NCBI GenBank assembly: GCA_030626845.1
Contig: DAOUTG010000011.1
Location: 1-45,337 of the forward strand
DNA from: Methylococcaceae bacterium
Lineage (GTDB): Bacteria; Pseudomonadota; Gammaproteobacteria; Methylococcales; Methylomonadaceae
DNA length: 45,337 nt
Direction: 5' to 3'
The position numbers were made by a program, and so were the translations under genes. Positions within the stretch are counted from its first letter, which is position 1; each line of letters starts with the position of its first letter. Below, in pieces: positions 37,992 to 45,337 of this stretch. Under the pieces are notes generated by a model. It did no database searches. It saw nothing but the letters and a program-made list of their open reading frames with translations, and was not told the DNA's origin.

Positions 37992-38895
37992 AGCGATGCG
38001 CGATGTATTTTTAGCGGCATTACATCAAAAAATGCACGAAGATGACAGCCTGTTTTTTGTATCGGCTGATTTTGGCGCGCCGATTTTAGATAAAATTAGA
38101 GCAGATTTTCCTGATCGGTTTATTAATGTCGGGATTGCAGAACAGAATTTAATTAATGTCTCTGTTGGTTTAGCGTTAGAAGGTTTTACCGTTTATGCCT
38201 ATGCGATTGCCCCATTTATCACCATGCGTTGTTATGAGCAAATTCGAGTGAACATTGCCATTTTATCGCAATTAAGACCGATGAATATTAACCTAATTGG
38301 GGTCGGTGCAGGGGTTAGTTATAGCTTGAGTGGGCCTACGCATCATTGCCTTGAAGATTTATCAATTATGCGTACTTTACCGAATTTGGAAGTGTTTTCA
38401 CCCAGTGATTATTTATTAACGGAAAGCTATGTTGAACGCACCATAGCGAATAAAACACCTAAATATTTACGTTTTGATGCGATGCCGATGTTGCCCGCAT
38501 CTGAGTCGGTTGAGAACTTTGATGAGGGTTTTAGAGTCTTACAAACAGGCTCGAAAGCGGTGATTATCGCCACAGGTTACATGAGTCAAAAAGCGAAAAA
38601 AGTCGCGGCTGATTTTGATGTCATGGTGATTGATCTTTATTTTTTAAATGCCTATGACTTAGAAAAATTACAAGTCTGTTTAGAGGGCATTGAAACTGTG
38701 ATTACTTTGGAAGAAGGCTTTAAAGGGGTTGGGGGTTTGGATAGTGAAATCAATTCTAAATTGAAAAATAAACAAGTGACTAATTTAGGCTTTGAACAAA
38801 AATATACCTTTGAAGTCGGTTCACGGGAATTTGTTCATGAAGAAAATGGCTTGGGTGAACAGGATTTGATTACATTATTAAAATCAGTTAAATAA
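37981..38895 (+). CDS. Transketolase-like C-terminal (pyrimidine-binding) subunit
   Basis: A 304-residue partner of the preceding subunit: VSADFGAP, then RFINVGIAEQNLINVSVGLALEG (the glutamate that activates TPP lies in GIAEQN), a pyrimidine-domain stretch ending near 180, and a C-terminal domain with VIIATGYMS and VITLEEGFKGVGGLDSE. It matches transketolase C-terminal/DXS-like subunits. It closes the cassette and is followed by a palindrome at 38997. No glycosyltransferase or other sugar gene follows. Confidence 0.88.
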   Translation: MQIKAMRDVFLAALHQKMHEDDSLFFVSADFGAPILDKIRADFPDRFINVGIAEQNLINVSVGLALEGFTVYAYAIAPFITMRCYEQIRVNIAILSQLRPMNINLIGVGAGVSYSLSGPTHHCLEDLSIMRTLPNLEVFSPSDYLLTESYVERTIANKTPKYLRFDAMPMLPASESVENFDEGFRVLQTGSKAVIIATGYMSQKAKKVAADFDVMVIDLYFLNAYDLEKLQVCLEGIETVITLEEGFKGVGGLDSEINSKLKNKQVTNLGFEQKYTFEVGSREFVHEENGLGEQDLITLLKSVK

Positions 38896-38996
38896 AACAT
38901 AATTTGATGAGAAATGAATAATACCCCATAGCAGCTAGATTAGGTTATATACTTTTTAAATAAAGGAGATTTCTGTACATGATAAAAATGTAAATC

Positions 38997-39022
38997 GGAG
39001 TCTAAAACATGTTTTGGACTCC
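38997..39022 (+). terminator. Long palindrome after the sugar cassette
   Basis: A nearly perfect 26-base palindrome, GGAGTCTAAAACATGTTTTG followed by GACTCC, with one G-T wobble. It is followed by a T-rich but broken tract. It may end the plus-strand cassette transcript. Nothing else is seen between 38896 and 39134. Confidence 0.45.
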
Positions 39023-39134
39023 TATATTTCATTGATTTATAAATAATTTATTTCTCATCCTATGTGTTGTTATGCACAGAGATACCTCTTAGTTGCTTTT
39101 ATTTGCAGTTACGACATGATTAGCGACAAATGTT

Positions 39135-39476
39135 TTAATCCTCTGTCAATTCATCCATAGCCGACGGTAAGTTTAAAGTACGGCGCATTTCATCAGCATA
39201 TTTAAACCCGACGCTTTTTACAGCTCCTTTAGGAAGCGTTTCAAGACTTAGGGCGGTCATGGTGATTGCTTTTCTAAAGGCATTTGATTTCTTTGCCATA
39301 ATTGATAAAACAAATAAAGCCTCATCTTCTGATATTTCACTCCTATCAATCATTTTTTGAGCAAAGTTTGTTACTTTAATATAAGCTTTAATCCGTTTAT
39401 TACGATTGATGAAACCGATAGATGGCATACTTTTGATAAATTTTTCATAAATTTCAACAGGGTTATTCGTGTTCAT
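39135..39476 (-). CDS. Hypothetical helical protein
   Basis: I do not recognise this family. The start chosen is the ATG at 39476 (MNTNNPVEIYEKFIKSMPSI), giving 113 residues; an upstream in-frame ATG would add a hydrophobic 13-residue leader rich in Phe and Ile. The protein is soluble and mostly helical, with VLSIMAKKSNAFRKAITMTALSLETLPKGA in the centre and an acidic end (MDELTED). It is divergent from the ATPase/TOPRIM pair. It could be an unrelated gene or a regulatory partner of that module. No ribosome-binding site is evident. Confidence 0.55.
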   Translation of the reverse strand: MNTNNPVEIYEKFIKSMPSIGFINRNKRIKAYIKVTNFAQKMIDRSEISEDEALFVLSIMAKKSNAFRKAITMTALSLETLPKGAVKSVGFKYADEMRRTLNLPSAMDELTED

Positions 39477-39568
39477 TTTATTTGGTTTTTGAAAAATAAA
39501 AAAAGTGATTATCAAGGATTTTTAGATAATTTTCAAAATTAATAAATTTATAGAGGCGAATTACGCTA

Positions 39569-40531
39569 ATGAATGAACATTTTTTAACAGACATAGAGAT
39601 TAAAGAGTTCAAATGTTTTAGTGATTTTGAGGCTAAAGGGTTTAAGCGGGTTAATTTGATTGGTGGGAAAAATAATATTGGTAAGACGGCGTTTATGGAG
39701 GCTTGTTATATTAATGTTCATTCTCAGGATGTAGCAACAATGCTTACCGCGATAGGAAGAGTTAAATATAATAGAGAAAAAATAAACTTAGAGGTAGACA
39801 GTTATCCAAATGATTTCTTTATAAGTATAGAAAAATATGATGTGAGATCTAATATTGGTGATAATAGTTTTTTAAAATCAACAAAAGATTTTCCATCAAA
39901 ATATTTTATTAAACCCAATGATAACAAGGAAAAATATATCATTGTTCTTAGTGATTTAAATAATTTTGAAATACAGCACTGGGGTCATATTAATTTTATA
40001 GATAACGTTGGATTATCACATGAGAGTTTGTCTTTAATTTATAAAGATGTCCAAAAACAAGATAAAGAAAATTTACTGAATAAATATCTTAACGAGTTTG
40101 ATAGTAATATTGAAAATTTTAAGATTATTGGTGATGATCCTCAGTGTAAAGTTCAAGGTGAATATCGAGATATAACCGAATTTGGCGATGGATTAAAGCA
40201 CTATATTTCCATTATCTGTGCTTTATTCCAGTGTGAAAATGGCTATTTATTTATAGATGAAATAGATAATGGGATTCATTACACACAGTTAGATAGATTA
40301 TGGGAAATTATTTTAATTTTATCTGAGCAAAATAAATGCCAAGTTTTTGCAACAACGCATTCAAAGGAAATGATTGATTCGTTTGCGCGAGTATCTGAAA
40401 AACTAAATGAACAGGATATTAGTTATACAACAATTATTAAAAATAGGGAAAGTAAACTTAAAGCCATTACACGTAGTTATGGTGGACTTTTGGGGAGTCT
40501 TGAGGATGAGCGTGAGGTTAGAGGACGATGA
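39569..40531 (+). CDS. AAA/SMC-like ATPase of a candidate defence module
   Basis: A 320-residue ATPase of the OLD/RecF-like group (AAA_15/AAA_21). It begins DIEIKEFKCFSDFEAKGFKRVNLIGG, with Walker A GKNNIGKT at 33-40. A signature-like stretch EFGDGLKHYISII (204-216), Walker B LFIDEID (227-233) and the H-loop ATTHSKEM (His264) follow. The middle (about 60-190) is AT-rich and divergent, with no coiled coil of note. It lacks the fused TOPRIM domain of OLD proteins; that domain is the next gene, which overlaps by four bases. ATPase plus separate TOPRIM is the plan of anti-phage systems such as PARIS. The defence role is inferred. Confidence 0.85.
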   Translation: MNEHFLTDIEIKEFKCFSDFEAKGFKRVNLIGGKNNIGKTAFMEACYINVHSQDVATMLTAIGRVKYNREKINLEVDSYPNDFFISIEKYDVRSNIGDNSFLKSTKDFPSKYFIKPNDNKEKYIIVLSDLNNFEIQHWGHINFIDNVGLSHESLSLIYKDVQKQDKENLLNKYLNEFDSNIENFKIIGDDPQCKVQGEYRDITEFGDGLKHYISIICALFQCENGYLFIDEIDNGIHYTQLDRLWEIILILSEQNKCQVFATTHSKEMIDSFARVSEKLNEQDISYTTIIKNRESKLKAITRSYGGLLGSLEDEREVRGR

Positions 40532-41079
40532 GTATTGCAATTATTTGTGAAGGAAAAAATGATAAAGATTTTTTATGTGAGTTTATTGATTTTTTAGAAT
40601 TTAAAAAAAAGGTTGATTTTTATATTTTTAGTGGAAAAAGTTTTATTTTAAAATCGGATAGTCAAAAATATAAAGAGTTATTCAATGAACTTGAACAAAT
40701 AGATAAAATTTTATTTATAGTTGATGCAGATGACCAAAAAAATGATTCTAATTATGGTGGCTTTAAAAATACACAAGCTGTTTTAAATAAGGTGATTAAT
40801 GAGTTAAATTTAGATGAATTAAGTCAAACTTACATTATGTGTGACCCCAGAACTAAAAAAGGTTATTTGGAATCATTGATTCTTTCAACGCTTGAGGATG
40901 AACAACAAAAATGTATCCAATGTTTTTTGAAATGTACGGGATGGAAGCCAGAAAAAGGCGATAAAACCGTTTATCATCGCCTTTATAAAACAGGCTATCC
41001 CAATCCTCAGCATAATTTTAAGCATGAAAATTTTAATTCATTAAAAGGTATTTTAAAAAACTTTTTTGACAATTATTAA
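40528..41079 (+). CDS. TOPRIM-like (DUF3226/DUF4435-type) protein, candidate nuclease
   Basis: A 183-residue protein with the TOPRIM pattern: IAIICEGKNDKDFL with Glu8, then ILFIVDADDQ with Asp66-x-Asp68. These are the metal-binding acids of TOPRIM nucleases and topoisomerases. The rest is divergent, with WKPEKGDKTVYHRLY and a lysine-rich end. It starts inside the ATPase stop (ATGA) and ends only six bases before dnaE. By analogy with OLD, Gabija or PARIS, the ATPase would sense or load and this protein would cleave nucleic acid. Which DUF it belongs to, and whether it cuts DNA or tRNA, is not decidable from sequence. Confidence 0.8.
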   Translation: MSIAIICEGKNDKDFLCEFIDFLEFKKKVDFYIFSGKSFILKSDSQKYKELFNELEQIDKILFIVDADDQKNDSNYGGFKNTQAVLNKVINELNLDELSQTYIMCDPRTKKGYLESLILSTLEDEQQKCIQCFLKCTGWKPEKGDKTVYHRLYKTGYPNPQHNFKHENFNSLKGILKNFFDNY

Positions 41080-41085
41080 ATCCTA

Positions 41086-44000
41086 ATGCAACCACAATTT
41101 ATTCACCTACGTTTACATACTGAGTTTTCCCTAGTTGATGGAATCGTTCGTATTAAACCGCTTATTAAACGCTTAACAGAACTTAAACTACCTGCTGTCG
41201 CTGTGACAGAACAAAGTAATTTATTTTCATTAGTTAAGTTCTATTCTGCAGCCACGGCGGCAGGCATTAAGGCTATTGTCGGTACGGATGTTTATCTTTA
41301 TAACCCAGATGAACCTACAAAGCCCTTCCTTTTGACTTTATTGGTCAATACGCAACAAGGTTATGTCACTTTAACTGAATTAATTTCTAAGGCTTATCAA
41401 GAAGGTCAACATCTCGGTGTTCCGATGTTGAAAGAGTCATGGTTGATTGAAAATCATGAGGGATTAATTGCTTTATCAGGCGCAATGGAGGGGGATATTG
41501 GGCAAGCATTATTAGCAGAAAATAGTGCCTTAGCCCAGCAACACGCTCAAAAATGGGCAACTTTATTTAAAGATAGTTTTTATTTAGAGTTACAACGCAT
41601 CGGAAAAGCTGATGAAGGACGTTATCTAAAAGCGGTTGTAGAATTAGCAACCGTATTGGATTTACCTGTGGTGGCGACTAATAATGTTCGCTTTCTTCAT
41701 CAAGCTGATTTTACCGCCCATGAAGTACGCGTATGTATTAATCAAGGGCGAGTAATTGATGATGACCGCCGTCCTAAGAATTATACCGATCAGCAATATT
41801 TACGCAGCACTGAGGAAATGCTGGAATTATTTGCTGATATTCCAGAGGCGATAGCAAATACCGTAGAAATTGCTAAACGTTGTAATTTAGAACTAACGTT
41901 AGGTGAAAATTATTTACCTGATTTTCCTGTGCCTGAAGGAATGACTTTAGATGAAGTTTTTCGTCAAGCATCCAAAGAAGGTTTAAATCAACGTTTAAAA
42001 GAATATGCACCCATTGGTTTAGGTTCGTTTGAGGAAAATCGTAAAACCTATGATACACGTTTACAACTGGAATTAGATGTTATCTGCCAAATGGGTTTTC
42101 CTGGTTATTTTATGATTGTTGCCGATTTTATTCAATGGGCAAAAAAAGAATTAATTCCAGTCGGGCCTGGTCGTGGGTCGGGTGCAGGATCATTAGTCGC
42201 TTATGTATTAAAAATTACCGATTTAGACCCAATAGAATTTGATTTATTGTTTGAGCGATTTTTAAATCCTGAACGGGTATCTATGCCTGATTTTGATATT
42301 GATTTTTGCATGGAACGCCGTGATGAAGTCATTGATTATGTCGCCAGACATTATGGACGTGATAAGGTTTCACAGATTATCACTTACGGTTCAATGGCAG
42401 CGAAAGCGGTCATTCGTGATGTAGGACGTGTTTCAGGACATCCTTATGGTTTTGTCGATCGATTATCAAAACTAGTACCCTTTGAAATTGGGATGACCTT
42501 GGAAAAAGCCTTACTTGCCGTTCCTGAATTGAAAGACCTTTATGATACAGATGAAGAGGTTAAAGCCCTATTAGATAGGGGGCTTTCTTTAGAAGGTATT
42601 TCTCGGAATGCAGGTAAACATGCAGGGGGGGTGGTTATTTCTCCGACTAAATTAACCGATTTTACACCTCTATATTGTGATGAAAGCGGCGGTAATTTAG
42701 TTACTCAGTTTGATAAAGATGATGTTGAAGCGGTGGGCTTAGTTAAGTTTGATTTTTTAGGGCTGCGAACATTAACTATTATTGATTGGGCATTACAAAC
42801 CATTAATGCTAAAAAAAAGAAGCAAGGAGAAGCATTAGTCGATATTAATAAAATTCCGCGTAATGACGTAACTACTTATAAGAATATTTTTCAAACCGCA
42901 CAAACAACAGCCGTATTTCAACTTGAATCACGCGGAATGAAGGAATTAATTGGCAAGTTAAAGCCTGATTGTTTTGATGATATTATTGCCTTGGTGGCCT
43001 TATATCGTCCAGGCCCTTTAGAATCAGGCATGGTCGATGATTATATTAATGTTAAACATGGCGCAAAAGCAGAATATGCGCATCCCATTTTAGAGCCGAT
43101 TTTACAGCCAACGAATGGGGTTATTTTGTATCAAGAACAAGTGATGCAAATTGCACGGGAGATGGCAGGGTATACGCTAGGTGGGGCGGATATGCTCCGG
43201 AGAGCGATGGGAAAAAAGAAGCCAGAGGAAATGGCTCAACAACGGGAAATTTTTACCACAGGTTCAATAAAAAATAATATTGATGAATCTCTTGCGACTT
43301 ATGTTTTTGACTTAATTTCCAAGTTTGCTGGGTATGGATTTAATAAATGTTTAACTAAAGATACGTTAATAGCAAATTCTGAGACAGGGGCATTAAAAAA
43401 AATAGTTGACTGGTATAAACAACCCGATTTAAATGAAGTAATTAGTTTGCAAAAAAACTATAGCTTAGGTAAAGGGCAGGTCATTGATATTATTAAAAAT
43501 GGGGTTAAACCTATTTTTAAATTAACGACTTCATTAGGTAAAACAATCACCGTAACAAATAATCATCCTTTCTTTACTGTCAAAGGATGGGTCAATTTAG
43601 AAAGTTTAAACGTGGGTGATAGAATTGCATCCCCTGCCTATTTACCTATTAACGGAAAAAAAACGTGGTCAAATTATCAACTGATTACTTTAGGTTGGAT
43701 TTTATCAGAAGGAAATACCTGTCATCCAAGTGGTTTTTATTTTTATAATAATGATATTAATTGTGTGGAAGATTTCATTCATGCAGCAAGTCAGTTTAAA
43801 AATACAGTCCCTCGCAGTTATCAGCGTAAAGATAGAAATAATATCTATGAAGTCTATGTTGGAACAGGGCATAATGGGCGAATAAAAAAAGGGGATCAAA
43901 GAAATAAAATTGAGCGGTCTGGTGCTAGGTTATGGTTAGAATCTTTAAAATTAACAGGGATTAAAGCCCCTAAGAAAAGTTTTCCAAATAAAGTTTTTGA

Positions 44001-45337
44001 ATTATCAAACGACTGTATTGCTATATTGATTGGACGATTATGGTCAGGTGATGGTTTTATTGCTATACCTAATAATACAACCCCTTATTTTGCAAGTTCT
44101 TCGTATCAATTAGTTATACAATTACAGCATTTATTATTACGTTTCAAAATTGTTAGCCGACTCACACAGAAAGAATTTCACTATAAAGAAGGACGTATAG
44201 GTTATACCCTACATATTCTGGGTAGACGTAGTATTGAAAATTTTATAGGCTCTTTTTCTATTCATATTATTGGCAAAAATACGCAATTAACTTATTTACA
44301 AAGTTATTTATCTAGCGTTGCTAAAAACTCAGAGTCTATTGATACTGTTCCTGCGGAAGTTCAGGAAATTGTCTATGAAGAAAAAAATCGCAGTCCCTAT
44401 ACTTGGCTGGAAATAGAACAACGAACAGGGGTTTGTGTTAAAGCGTTTTATGGAAAGTTAAAAAAACATAAAAAAGGTTTTCGCCGTCTCACTATTTTAA
44501 AACTCGCGGAGTTTTTTAATTCTGAAAAATTACACCAAATTATTCATCCTGATCTATTTTGGGAGCGAGTGATTAATATAGAAGCGGTGGGTGAAGACAT
44601 GACTTATGACTTAGAAATTAAAACAAGCCATAATTTTGTTGCAAACGATATTATTGTTCATAATTCTCATTCCGCAGCTTACGCTCTAGTCGCTTATCAA
44701 ACCGCATGGCTTAAAGCCCATTACCCTGCCGCCTTTATGGCAGCGGTCTTATCGGCTGATATGGATAATATTGATAAAGTAGTGATGTTAATTGAAGAAT
44801 GTCGGCAAATGAAGTTAGACCTAGCCCCCCCTAATGTTAATGTGTCTAATTATCATTTTACCACCGATGATCCCCAAAAAATTGTCTATGGCATTGGCGC
44901 AATTAAAGGCGTTGGACAATCTGCGATTGAAGACTTAATAGATGAACGCAAACAAAAGGGTTTATTTTCAGGACTTTATGATTTATGTAAACGAGTTGAA
45001 TTACGCAAAGTAAATCGCCGTGTTTTAGAAGCATTAATTCGCGCAGGTGCATTTGATATATTTGATAATAACCGTGCAGGACATTTTGCAGAACTTCCTA
45101 TTGCTTTACGGATTGCCAATCAACATGGAAAAATGGCAGTCACAGGGCAAAATGATATGTTCGGATTGATGGTTCAAACCGAGAATGAAAATGAAGGGGA
45201 TGAAAGCTATTCTACCGATGTTGAACCATGGGCTGAACGTGATCGCTTAGAAGGTGAAAAACAATCATTAGGTTTATATTTAACTGGGCATCCGATTAAT
45301 CAATATCAACAGGAATTAAAACAATTTACTCATGGGA
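41086..45337 (+). CDS. dnaE: DNA polymerase III alpha subunit, intein-containing, truncated by window end
   Basis: The replicative polymerase. From the ATG at 41086 ([20 protein letters not shown]) the frame stays open to the window end (1,417 codons). The PHP domain is N-terminal. The polymerase catalytic acids are Asp402 and Asp404 ([16 protein letters not shown]) and Asp556 ([14 protein letters not shown]). The [12 protein letters not shown] and [13 protein letters not shown] stretches are also typical. After GYGFNK (Lys754) an intein of 439 residues interrupts the protein, and DnaE resumes with [17 protein letters not shown]. The C-terminal part continues to [25 protein letters not shown]. 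The TOPRIM gene ends six bases upstream, and no ribosome-binding site is obvious, so dnaE may be translated by coupling. Confidence 0.97.
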   Translation, partial: MQPQFIHLRLHTEFSLVDGIVRIKPLIKRLTELKLPAVAVTEQSNLFSLVKFYSAATAAGIKAIVGTDVYLYNPDEPTKPFLLTLLVNTQQGYVTLTELISKAYQEGQHLGVPMLKESWLIENHEGLIALSGAMEGDIGQALLAENSALAQQHAQKWATLFKDSFYLELQRIGKADEGRYLKAVVELATVLDLPVVATNNVRFLHQADFTAHEVRVCINQGRVIDDDRRPKNYTDQQYLRSTEEMLELFADIPEAIANTVEIAKRCNLELTLGENYLPDFPVPEGMTLDEVFRQASKEGLNQRLKEYAPIGLGSFEENRKTYDTRLQLELDVICQMGFPGYFMIVADFIQWAKKELIPVGPGRGSGAGSLVAYVLKITDLDPIEFDLLFERFLNPERVSMPDFDIDFCMERRDEVIDYVARHYGRDKVSQIITYGSMAAKAVIRDVGRVSGHPYGFVDRLSKLVPFEIGMTLEKALLAVPELKDLYDTDEEVKALLDRGLSLEGISRNAGKHAGGVVISPTKLTDFTPLYCDESGGNLVTQFDKDDVEAVGLVKFDFLGLRTLTIIDWALQTINAKKKKQGEALVDINKIPRNDVTTYKNIFQTAQTTAVFQLESRGMKELIGKLKPDCFDDIIALVALYRPGPLESGMVDDYINVKHGAKAEYAHPILEPILQPTNGVILYQEQVMQIAREMAGYTLGGADMLRRAMGKKKPEEMAQQREIFTTGSIKNNIDESLATYVFDLISKFAGYGFNKCLTKDTLIANSETGALKKIVDWYKQPDLNEVISLQKNYSLGKGQVIDIIKNGVKPIFKLTTSLGKTITVTNNHPFFTVKGWVNLESLNVGDRIASPAYLPINGKKTWSNYQLITLGWILSEGNTCHPSGFYFYNNDINCVEDFIHAASQFKNTVPRSYQRKDRNNIYEVYVGTGHNGRIKKGDQRNKIERSGARLWLESLKLTGIKAPKKSFPNKVFELSNDCIAILIGRLWSGDGFIAIPNNTTPYFASSSYQLVIQLQHLLLRFKIVSRLTQKEFHYKEGRIGYTLHILGRRSIENFIGSFSIHIIGKNTQLTYLQSYLSSVAKNSESIDTVPAEVQEIVYEEKNRSPYTWLEIEQRTGVCVKAFYGKLKKHKKGFRRLTILKLAEFFNSEKLHQIIHPDLFWERVINIEAVGEDMTYDLEIKTSHNFVANDIIVHNSHSAAYALVAYQTAWLKAHYPAAFMAAVLSADMDNIDKVVMLIEECRQMKLDLAPPNVNVSNYHFTTDDPQKIVYGIGAIKGVGQSAIEDLIDERKQKGLFSGLYDLCKRVELRKVNRRVLEALIRAGAFDIFDNNRAGHFAELPIALRIANQHGKMAVTGQNDMFGLMVQTENENEGDESYSTDVEPWAERDRLEGEKQSLGLYLTGHPINQYQQELKQFTHG
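43348..44664 (+). mobile_element. DnaE intein with LAGLIDADG homing endonuclease
   Basis: A 439-residue protein intron inside dnaE, in the same frame. It starts at Cys ([10 protein letters not shown], block A) and has a block-B-like [11 protein letters not shown] with the splicing histidine. It ends in [19 protein letters not shown] (blocks F and G, final His-Asn), followed by Ser as the +1 residue. Two LAGLIDADG-like helices are visible: LGWILSEGN and [10 protein letters not shown], with acidic residues (Glu, Asp) at their ends. The element should therefore be self-splicing and capable of homing. It sits at GYGFNK/SHSAAY, three residues after the position of the cyanobacterial split DnaE intein (Y/CFNK). 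No stop codons interrupt it. Confidence 0.93.

Noticed and set aside
41873-42058. Minus-strand open frame inside dnaE
   Set aside because: It is a shadow of the polymerase gene, which is continuous on the plus strand.

Overview
The window is a piece of an AT-rich gammaproteobacterial chromosome. The evidence is Na+-translocating NADH:quinone reductase (nqr) genes, lipid A/KDO genes (lpxK, kdsB), and classic gammaproteobacterial gene orders: trpF-trpB-trpA-accD-folC-dedD-cvpA-purF-metZ, lepA-lepB-DUF4845-rnc-era, rplU-rpmA and obgE-proB, with ispB divergent from rplU. The low GC, Rpn-family nuclease genes, caspase-like remnant and degenerate palindromic repeats would suit a Methylococcales or Thiotrichales member, but the sequence alone does not fix the genus. 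No rRNA, tRNA, CRISPR array or intact insertion sequence was seen.

Layout. 1-3636: the end of nqrB, then nqrC, D, E and F, closed by a terminator. 3650-6000: an accessory island with a small toxin-like/zinc-finger gene pair that has its own promoter and palindromic operator candidate, a frameshifted and truncated caspase-like gene, and palindromic repeat remnants. 5999-8521: an envelope set of a WHy-domain lipoprotein, a LolA-like periplasmic protein and an outer-membrane beta-barrel. 8557-18276 (minus): amino-acid, purine, folate and fatty-acid genes, with an Rpn nuclease gene between cvpA and purF. 18469-21450 (minus): exbB-exbD-lpxK-Trm112-like-kdsB. 21581-30668 (minus): pdxJ, a second Rpn gene, a small secreted protein, then era, rnc, DUF4845, lepB, lepA, proB and obgE; recO, usually between era and pdxJ, is absent. 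30774-32836: rpmA and rplU facing ispB and a small helical protein. 32890-35201: a SpmA-SpmB-type membrane protein and trxB, divergent. 35299-38895: a four-gene sugar cassette with two SDR sugar-nucleotide enzymes and a split transketolase. 39135-41079: a small hypothetical gene and an AAA ATPase/TOPRIM pair that looks like a nuclease defence module. 41086 to the end: dnaE, interrupted by a 439-residue intein with homing-endonuclease motifs and cut off by the window edge.

How it works together. Most of the window is housekeeping. The accessory material sits at seams between housekeeping blocks: the toxin-like pair after nqrF, the Rpn genes inside conserved operons, the sugar cassette after trxB, and the ATPase/TOPRIM pair only six bases upstream of the replicative polymerase gene. 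The strongest candidates for undescribed biology are that ATPase/TOPRIM pair, the epimerase/transketolase cassette (possibly a two-carbon-branched or chain-extended sugar) and the zinc-finger toxin-antitoxin-like pair. All three functions are inferred from motifs and context.
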